Of a DNA stretch of 64,000 nucleotides, positions 56,821-64,000 are shown piece after piece. A model generated the notes under the pieces. It saw nothing but the letters and a program-made list of their open reading frames with translations, searched no databases and was not told the DNA's origin. The translations under genes were made by a program, and so were the position numbers. Every line of letters begins with the position of its first letter. Positions within the stretch are counted from its first letter, which is position 1. The stretch is from NCBI GenBank assembly GCA_029582265.1, contig CM055820.1:18000485-18064484 (forward strand). Reading direction: 5' to 3'. The stretch is from Zoroaster sp. YZ-2022. Taxonomy: Eukaryota; Echinodermata; Asteroidea; Forcipulatida; Zoroasteridae.

Positions 56821-57459
56821 TATATGTTTGTAACATGGACAGACATTTATTTAGAAATTGACTAAAAGTACTAATAGAACAGATTTATTCACTCACATGT
56901 CCCTTTATAATGCTATTCCCCTAAGGATTGTTACCTGAAAAAATCAAGACAACCCTCCTGGTATTAAACAAATAACAGGGATCATCTTCAAAATATTATG
57001 TTTGTAACGTGGGCAGACATTTGTCACAAATTGTCTGTCCAATTTACATACGGGGTATATTTCACATGCTAATTTCTTAAATACTTTTGGCTCATAACAA
57101 TCCAAAAGGGGTTAGGGATGTAAATGAAAAAGCATTTGAGTAATTATTTAATTCTATTAATCACTTTCCTGTCGATTTTCAAACAAAATGTCTGTCCATG
57201 TTACAAACATCTCTTAAAGATGATCCTGTAATTTCTTAAGTACCAATATTATTTTCTTATTATTTGTTATGCACAATCATTAAATGCTAAGGAATGTTCA
57301 GGAATAGATTAGGACAAAACAGTTGCCTTTATTTGACCCTCCCATGTCACACTCCAATAGTTATCATAATATGTACCCATTAGTGTGGAAAGACCCACTT
57401 ATTATTTATTTTGTAAGTTCTTTAAAACAGTTTTCTATATATTTAATAGAGTTGTACTT

Positions 57460-58464
57460 TTTACAAAGTTTTACTTTCCCCAAAACCATCCAATTGTCAA
57501 CTTTGATCAACTGTTCCTCAATTGAGCTACATGTATGCTTACACCAGCACGACAACTTAAGCCCCTGTAGTGGCTGTCTTCTATAGCCTGTGCATTACCA
57601 GTCAACAATTCTTAATTTGGTAGTTGACAAATCTATTAAGACCTGTCCACCATAAAACTCATATAGCGCCCTCAAGTGACCGGTTTTAAAAGTGACATAA
57701 TCATTGTTCTTAGCGTTGCAAATTACAGTGTACAATGCAAAGGGCCGAAAATTAAACTTTATTGTATTGGGTCAAACTATACACCAAATTGTAAACTTAG
57801 TATGAAAAACTTAATTTCGTCATCGTGATGTCATCCGGTTTCCATTTACAGTCTCATGAATATTTAATTGGCAAATCCATTTTGAACCATAACTCAAGAA
57901 GTATACACTCGATACTTAAACTTTTTGCAGTTATAGACTTGATGGGTACTGTGAATGTGCGCTGTGGTATCGTGACCTCATAATGACCTCTACTTCCGGT
58001 TCAACAGGAAGTTTGAATAAAAATAAATATTTTAGGGTACAAAAACAATGCGATGAAGTTTCTTTAACATGTTAGAACAAAAATAGTACTGAGGAATTCT
58101 TATTATTTTTTGACTGCAGCCAAACATCCTCACGAATGAAATGCAAATAAACCACACATTATGAATCGTAACAGCTTTGTGTTCGTCCGAAGGACAAACA
58201 CCTTGCAAAAACAAAGGTCAAGATCATTTCATGCAGACTCCTGTACCTTACAACTTATCTGACATTAAATTCACAAACACGACCCCACTTTGACCTTTCC
58301 TTCCAGTCCAAACAGGACAAAACAAGCCACCCTCAGTATCAGTCTCCGTTGAAATAGTTCATGGCATACTCCAGTATCTAAGGTCAAGGTCATTAACTGT
58401 AAACAACACAACGTCATTAACGTGTAACAGCTCTGTGTTCGTCCAAAGGACAAAAACCTAAATG
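57460..58464 (+). repeat. Repeat unit B end, second copy, plus hairpin blocks
   Basis: Partner of 50691-51601, extended by a block with gaccccactttgacctttcc at about 58281 and two ttcgtcc...ggac hairpins near 58180 and 58440. Non-coding. Confidence 0.8.
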
Positions 58465-59439
58465 TCTAGTTATACATTATTCTTCCTTTCCGGCAAAACC
58501 CCATTGCATTAACACGTGCACTTTCTTCGCGGCAAATGGCCTTCTTAGCATTGTCAGAAAGAGTCAACTCATATACCATATGGAAGCTTATGCCTTGACT
58601 TACATGTAGTTTCTAAATGTCATTAGACTAAAATTCTTAATTAATTAGCTTAGTTATAGTCACGTGAATATTTAATTAGGCAATCTTGTTATCACCATAT
58701 CTCAAGAAGTATACACCCGATCATCAAACTTTTTTCAGTTATACATTTGTGGGGTACTGTAGATGTGCCTTTTGGCCTGCAATGTCCTGTGACGTCATCA
58801 TGACATCATTTATAGCGCATTTTGTATCTGTGTACAAAACACATGCACTGAAAAAGTTGATGTGACCATGTCGCTTCCTTATTCGGCAGTAATTCTCCAT
58901 ATATCTGTGTACATAATACACAAACAGATATGACGTGGGACTTGTTTGCGAGTCCAATTAATTACGATCTTTGTACGCAATAATAATACATAGATTCCAT
59001 ATAGTAGTCCACACACTTTGTGTAGTCATTGCATTCCTAAATGAAATGAAAGCAGAGTGCGTCCGATTCCTTTCAGTTTCATTTTGATAATTATAATGAG
59101 TCCATTACATTGGCGACGAGGATGAAAAGCGGTGAGTATTCTTTTCATATGATAGCATACATTTCTAGCAAAAAGGAAAATTGTAAAAGAGGGCCGGACA
59201 TTTTCGTAACGTTAAGTCCCATTGTTTTACGTACATGCAAGTACAGCAATATACACATCGTTAGGTTAACCAGTAGCAATATGGCGGAACAACCACTAGC
59301 ACCGTCGTAACTGAAACAAGGACTTTGAAAACTGAACCATTCACTCACTCCGACGATCAGATATCAACCGGGAAGGCTTGGGAAGATTGGTTATAGGGAA
59401 TTGAGCATGAATTCCGCTATTTTCGAATTACTCAACCGT
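58465..59439 (+). mobile_element. LTR-like sequence with gag-leader fragment, copy 5
   Basis: Closest to copy 4. The LTR-like part ends at 59109. ATG at 59281 (MAEQPLAPS then stop). The shared TAG is at 59394-59396. Confidence 0.55.
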
Positions 59440-59587
59440 ATTTTGTAATTTTTGTTTTCTCAAAAAAAATCTTCCCTTCAGTTTGTGCACAAATTAACGT
59501 TAAGTAGTAAAGTACCTATTTATTTGTATGCACGCAATTGGGATAGTACTGACCATCAATCCTATAAACAGAATTGGTGTAAAGATG

Positions 59588-59805
59588 TTAAAGGGACAGT
59601 ATCGTCACGATCAGAGCAGACTTTCTACAAACGGGGCATGGAATCGGCGTCCTGAACACAGTGACTAAAAATTACTGGCTCATTCATGCAGCAGCAACAC
59701 GAATATGACCTTATTATGTGAGTATTATTTTCAGTCACTGGGTTAAACTAGAACTTGAACTCTGATTCCATGTCCTGTTGATCGTGACGATAAGCCCACC
59801 TTCAA
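59588..59805. mobile_element. Palindromic MITE (uninterrupted copy)
   Basis: Serves as the empty-site reference for 55424-55633: gtgactaaaaattactggct is continuous here. Confidence 0.85.
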
Positions 59806-59814
59806 GCAATAACT

Positions 59815-59955
59815 TTAATTAGCTGTTACAACTACCTGTTAGTCACATACAAGAAACACAATAGTGCATCTTTCTACAAGGAACACATCCTTACCTTGTT
59901 AAGATCGCCTTACAAACTTATACGAAGTCACAACACAATGTAATTTGAAGGATAA
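59815..59955 (-). repeat. Diverged exon-like block, reverse strand, copy 2
   Basis: Twin of 55795-55935. Confidence 0.6.
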
Positions 59956-60530
59956 CTGTACAATGAGTTCACTACCCACGCAAACTATTTCTTATAGCTC
60001 TGACATACACTTTGTCTTTCCTTTTAACATCAACCTTAACTTACAAAATTATGTATTTGTGTCTTTCCACACTAATGTACAAAAGTGACATTTAAGGAAC
60101 ATGGTACATTGATAATAAAATGAAGTACTTTTTACTCTTAACTTTTTTCTGTGTACATTCCATGTGCCTTCAGGATTGTGCTTTTCAAAAATTAAGACAA
60201 CTTTCTAAGTAATTAAGTAATTACAATATGTTTGTAACATGGACAGACATTTATTTAGAAATTGACTAAAAGTACTAATAGAACAGATTTATTCACCCAC
60301 ATGTTGTCCCTTTATAATGGTATTTCCCTAAGGATTGTTACCTGAAAAAATCAAGACAACCCTCCTGGTATTAAACAAATAACAGGGGATCATCTTCAAA
60401 ATATGTTTGTAACGTGGACAGACATTTGTCACAAATTGTCTGTCCACGTTACATACGGGGTATATTTCACATGCTAATTTCTTAAATACCCAGAAGATGT
60501 CTTAGTTTTGGCTCATAACAATCCAAAAGG

Positions 60531-61261
60531 TACGAAGCCCGGGAAGGGACAGTGGTAAGAAAAAAAATTCAATGGAGTAATCCGTGCGCACAGATTAGTA
60601 ATCCGTTCGCACGGATTAGTAATCCGTTCGCACGGATTAGGAATTCGAGCGCACGGTTTAGTAATCCATTCGCACGGTTTAGTAATCAGTTCGCACGGTT
60701 TAGTAATCCGTTCGCACGGTTTAGTAATCCGTTCGCACGGATTAGTAATCCAATAAGGTCATCATCAGAACAACTACATGTACTTCCATTGACCTCCGCC
60801 ATCTTGAATCAACTAACGTACGTGTAACGGCGCGCGTGTGGCGGATTGCTAAACCGCGCGCACGGATTGTTAAACCGCGCGCACGGATTGTTAAACCGCG
60901 CGAACTGATTACTAACCGCGTGCGAACGGATTACTAAACCGCGTAACGGATTGTTAAACCGCGCGAACGGATTCCTAACCGCGGCGAACAGATTCCTAAT
61001 CCGCGCGAACGGATTACTAAACCGCGTAACGGATTGTTAAACCGCATGAACGGATTCCTAATCTGCGAACGGATTACTAAACCTGACGGAGTTTAACTGC
61101 GCGAACGGATTACTAATCCGGCGGTCGGATTACTAATCCGCTAACGGATTACTAATCTGTGCGAACGGATTCCTAATCTGCACGAATGGATTACTAATCC
61201 GTGCGCACGGATTACTCCATTGAATTTTATTTCTTACCACTGTCCCTTCCCGGGCTTCGTA
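60531..61261. mobile_element. 731-bp foldback-type element with tandem subterminal repeats
   Basis: The ends are tacgaagcccgggaaggga and tcccttcccgggcttcgta. The inverted match extends about 60 bp. Inside are many 19-21-bp units (gtaatccgttcgcacggatt on the left, gcgaacggattactaaaccg on the right). Direct repeats aaaagg (60525-60530, 61262-61267) flank it; unit D has the single aaaagg empty site near 57114. No coding region. Confidence 0.85.
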
Positions 61262-61634
61262 AAAAGGGGTTAGGGATGTAAATGAAAAAGCATTTGAGCA
61301 ATTATTTCATTCTATTGTCACTTTCCTGTCAATTTTCAAACATGTCTGTCCATGTTACAAACATCATGTCTTAAAGATGATCCTGTAATTTCTTAAGTAC
61401 CAATATTATTTTCTTATTATTTGTTATGCAGAATCATTAAATGCTAAGGAATGTTCAGGAATAGATTAGGACAAAATAGTTGCCTTTACCCTCCCATGTC
61501 ACACTCCAATAGTTATCATATGTACCCATTAGTGTGGAAAGACCCACTTATTATTTATTTTGTAAGTTCTTTAAAACAGTTTTCTATATATTTAATGAAG
61601 AGTTGTACTTTTTACAGATTTTGTTTGTGTCTCA

Positions 61635-61860
61635 CTCCTTTACCACAAGTTTTACTTTCCCCAAAACCATCCAATTGTCAACTTTGATCAACTTTTCCTC
61701 AATTGAGCTATGCTTACACCAGCATGACAACTTGCACAAAGGGTTATAAATTCATAATCTTTGTGCCGTCTTGTAGCAGTTTATTATATACCAAATCCCC
61801 TAATAACGTAACAGCTCTGTGTTCGTCCGAAGGACAAACACCTAAATGTCTAGTTATTAT
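61635..61860 (+). repeat. Repeat unit B end, shortened third copy
   Basis: ccaattgtcaactttgatca and cctcaattgagctatgctta again, then the tgttcgtccgaaggacaaac hairpin at 61819-61841. Confidence 0.75.
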
Positions 61861-61957
61861 TATTAGCTGTTCCGCACTTTCCAGCGGAACAGCTCTTGTT
61901 TTCGTCAAGATTTTTATTTGTTTTTATTAGGTGTTCGAGCGCACAGCGCGAACACCT
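61819..61957 (+). repeat. Cluster of three stem-variant hairpins
   Basis: gtgttcgtcc-gaa-ggacaaacac (61819-61841), agctgttccgc...gcggaacagct (61865-61894) and aggtgttcgagcgcacagcg, ending cgaacacct (61929-61957). Each is followed by a T-rich run. They share a -TGTTC-/-GAACA- core but have different compensating stem bases. Confidence 0.85.
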
Positions 61958-62166
61958 ATTGTTTTTGTACTGTTTTTAAAAAAATTTTTTTTTTTACTTC
62001 TCCTTCTTCTCAGTGTTGATCTGTCCGGTAACAAAGGCATCCTTGCTAAGCATATACAGCCTTCAAACTTAACACATAAACAGAACATATCAAGCAGACG
62101 AAACCGTTTTCTGTGACGTCATGATTACGTCATCAGGTGTCGAATTACGCTAAATCAAAGTTTAAT
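61958..62166. other. T-rich run and unassigned sequence
   Basis: T/A-run (61971-61993), then a stretch with tgacgtcatgattacgtcat. No gene was seen. Confidence 0.5.
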
Positions 62167-62456
62167 ATATCGAAAAATCATATCTCATGAACCACAAAAG
62201 ATATGTTCACAATCTTTACATCATCTGAAAGATCTTGAATTATGTAATTTTTCGTTTTTAGACGTGACCCCAATCTGACCTTTCCTTCCGGTCAAAAACG
62301 GAAGTTGAAAATTTCAAAATTTCAAAAAATCATATCTCATGAACCATATAAGATATTTTCACAATCTTTTTATTATCTTAAAGATCTTGAACTATATCAC
62401 ATTTCGTTTTCAGACGTGACCCCAATCTGACCTTTCCTTCCGGTCGAAACCGGAAG
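62167..62456. repeat. Tandem duplication, two units of about 140 bp
   Basis: Each unit has aaatcatatctcatgaacca, gatattttcacaatctt-like, aaagatcttgaa, then agacgtgaccccaatctgac and ctttccttccggtc with an adjoining cggaag hairpin. Confidence 0.85.
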
Positions 62457-62572
62457 GTTAAGTGAAACAATATGCTGAATTACTATTCCCTGTATGTACC
62501 AATAGACATATCGCGTGTGCACAGAATACGTACACACAGCAATATACGGAGTTTAATATTGGCCTACAACGT

Positions 62573-62800
62573 AAAGGCCTTGTCACACGGGGCAATTTTC
62601 GGGCAATTTTCAGGCAATAAAAGTTGCTGGCAATGAGATTGCTCGGAGATTGCCCTGTGTGGCATTTAATGCAATCCAGTGGCAATGAGTAGACTAGCTG
62701 GCTTTCTACTTTGAGGCAATCTGTCGAGGCAATCTCCAATCACATTGCGTATCAGTGATCACGTGACATTTTATCACAAGCAAAACATTTTCAGCGGCGG
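62573..62800 (+). mobile_element. Possible DNA-transposon end with caa-rich subterminal words
   Basis: ggccttgtcacacggggcaa followed by repeated ggcaat/attgcc words (ttttcgggcaattttcagg, gttgctggcaatgag, cggagattgccc, gaggcaatctg). It resembles ends of PIF/Harbinger-type elements and precedes a Myb/SANT-like exon. The right end is not in view. Confidence 0.3.
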
Positions 62801-62819
62801 CCATTTAATTCTCGTTTAC

Positions 62820-62927
62820 ATGAAAAAATACTGAGGAATTTTGCCGTTCTTATTAACTCCAAAGCAAAATACAAGAAAATAAAATGGGTTACCGAGAAAG
62901 AGGAAAATATAATTGCATTATTAAGAG
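62820..62927 (+). CDS. Possible first exon of a Myb/SANT-like protein
   Basis: A frame open from before 62820 to the donor aagag|gtaagt reads AKYKKIKWVTEKEENIIALL. W---KEEN-IALL is the start of a Myb/SANT-like DNA-binding domain of the type encoded by Harbinger elements and by host genes derived from them. No in-frame ATG is visible, and the only nearby ATG (62884) is in another frame. The next exon is not found with confidence before the window ends. Confidence 0.3.
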
Positions 62928-63816
62928 GTAAGTAGACATTATTTAGAGGTTTATTGGCCTAGAATGTGCGTTTGTAAAGTAGGCCTATCGTAAACATAAT
63001 TGTTGCATGCACAATCCAATGGAGGTTCGTGACGGACGAAACTGTTGTACTGCATCTATTTCATGATTTCGTAAAAACTATACTGAGTCTACTCTTTCAC
63101 TGTTTTTGCAGTGTACCTACATGATTTTAAGTTTGCATTTTAACTAAGGATAATGACTGAGCATGGATAGATTATTGTCCAGAAAAAAGTTTAAAAACTG
63201 CCATGCAGTCAAAGTCAAAAGAGCATCGTAACTCGCCTACATATAATGTACAGTACATATACATGTATGCAAATCCATGTAAATATATACATGTTTGCAT
63301 ATACATGCAATTCTGCATGTTCTTCGTGTCAGCGAAATATATCCCTAACTCAACCTAAAGAGATGCTTTTACTTGATTAGTCTGCTAGTTGTAGCCACAA
63401 AATTGTCATAGGGGCACCTGTTTTTCTGAGGTAGGTTACATTTGTTGTTTTGGTATTATTAAGCATAAAAAGTCTGTCCCCCTATGCTTTAAAGAAAGGT
63501 CAGGTCTTATAACATAAAAAAAAGATGAAGAGCCTGCATAAAAAAAGAAAACTAATAAATGAAGAAAAAGCTGCAGAGGGATGAGTTAATATGAGTTTTA
63601 ATTGGAATACATGTTGGCCTTTCCCCATTCAGAATTAATTTTTTCACAGAATCATTTGAACATTTATTTATATTTTGTATTTTAGCTCTCCAGTATGCCG
63701 AGTAATTGGAATTAGATGCAATGGCTGGCATCAGTGAGAATCAGTTCTACAGCCTAGAAAGCATCTAAAACACAAGCCCCAAGGTAACCAATAAATCTGT
63801 GGTACAATTATTGTAA

Positions 63817-63817
<1 letters not shown>
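62928..63817. other. No gene recognised
   Basis: AT-rich sequence. An atacatgtatgcaaat/atttgcat-type inverted cluster of words occurs at about 63255-63320. An acceptor-like tgtattttag is at about 63685, but the following frames stop quickly. Confidence 0.45.

Positions 63818-63849
<32 letters not shown>
63818..63849. repeat. (GT)n microsatellite
   Basis: About 16 GT dinucleotides, uninterrupted. Confidence 0.95.
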
Positions 63850-63850
<1 letters not shown>

Positions 63851-64000
63851 ATGATTGCATTCCTCCTGACTGCCCTATGATCCACTCACATGACCCCACC
63901 AACCTACATTGAAGATTGTGATTTTTATTTTCAAAAAGCAATTCTTTTTAAACTTTATCCACAGGTCAACTCGTATGCGTGCCAACTCGTACTATTACCA

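Larger units (their letters stand above)
55191..57459. repeat. Repeat unit D (paired with 59440-61634)
   Basis: Collinear with 59440-61634. Both have aaaaatcttc...agtttgtgcac, gcattgggatagtactgac, a MITE, a reverse-strand exon-like block, gtaacatggacagacattta, caaccctcctggtattaaac and acatacggggtatatttcac. Each copy carries private insertions, which lets their ends be read precisely. Confidence 0.85.
59440..61634. repeat. Repeat unit E (paired with 55191-57459)
   Basis: Second copy of unit D. It lacks the Penelope-like and mariner-like insertions and carries a private 731-bp element. Confidence 0.85.

Overview
The window is eukaryotic: GT-AG split exons, tRNA- and 5S-derived SINEs, MITEs, Penelope-like and Ty3/gypsy-like fragments and two 500-N assembly gaps. 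The coding content is a multi-exon SAM-NACHT-LRR immune-receptor (NLR) cluster and a rabenosyn-5-like gene. With the repeat style this suggests a marine invertebrate, most likely a deuterostome such as an echinoderm or hemichordate. The species cannot be fixed from the sequence alone. All confidently called genes are on the + strand.

Layout. 1-7.8 kb: no convincing gene; a Penelope-like 3' end, MITEs, a GC-rich 640-bp candidate transposon, a SINE tail and a 16-bp minisatellite. 7.8-17.4 kb: broken NLR material, namely three truncated NACHT pseudogenes, a 1.6-kb segmental duplication, and NLR-1 (12417-15343), whose exon is split by a hAT-like element with a target-site duplication. 17.5-33.5 kb: NLR-2, with exons for SAM, an unknown helical module, a second SAM, a tandem array of linker mini-exons, NACHT, and LRRs. 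Every junction whose phase can be read is phase 1. NLR-2 carries a 49-nt frameshifting deletion relative to NLR-1, and a 5.74-kb transposon sits in its LRR exon.

35-43 kb: a rabenosyn-5-like (FYVE, endosomal Rab effector) gene. Its FYVE exon has two compensating frameshifts. Its last exon ends in a helix-coding segment that has been amplified into a tandem repeat past the stop codon. A 3.4-kb inverted duplication of transposon sequence lies between its exons. 44-62 kb: a nested array of long repeats (LTR/gag-leader fragments, hairpins, a repeated 47-nt exon-like segment, several MITEs) around a possible two-exon orphan gene end at 48.8-49.5 kb. 62-64 kb: hairpins, a tandem duplication and a possible Myb/SANT-like exon beside a sequence resembling a DNA-transposon end.

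How it fits together. The NLR genes would encode cytosolic STAND ATPase receptors: SAM domains for signalling assembly, NACHT for nucleotide-dependent oligomerisation, LRR for sensing. The locus shows receptor diversification by duplication, exon-array growth and transposon disruption. Because the repeats are paralogous to each other, several insertions can be read against an empty copy in the same window, which gives exact element ends and target-site duplications.
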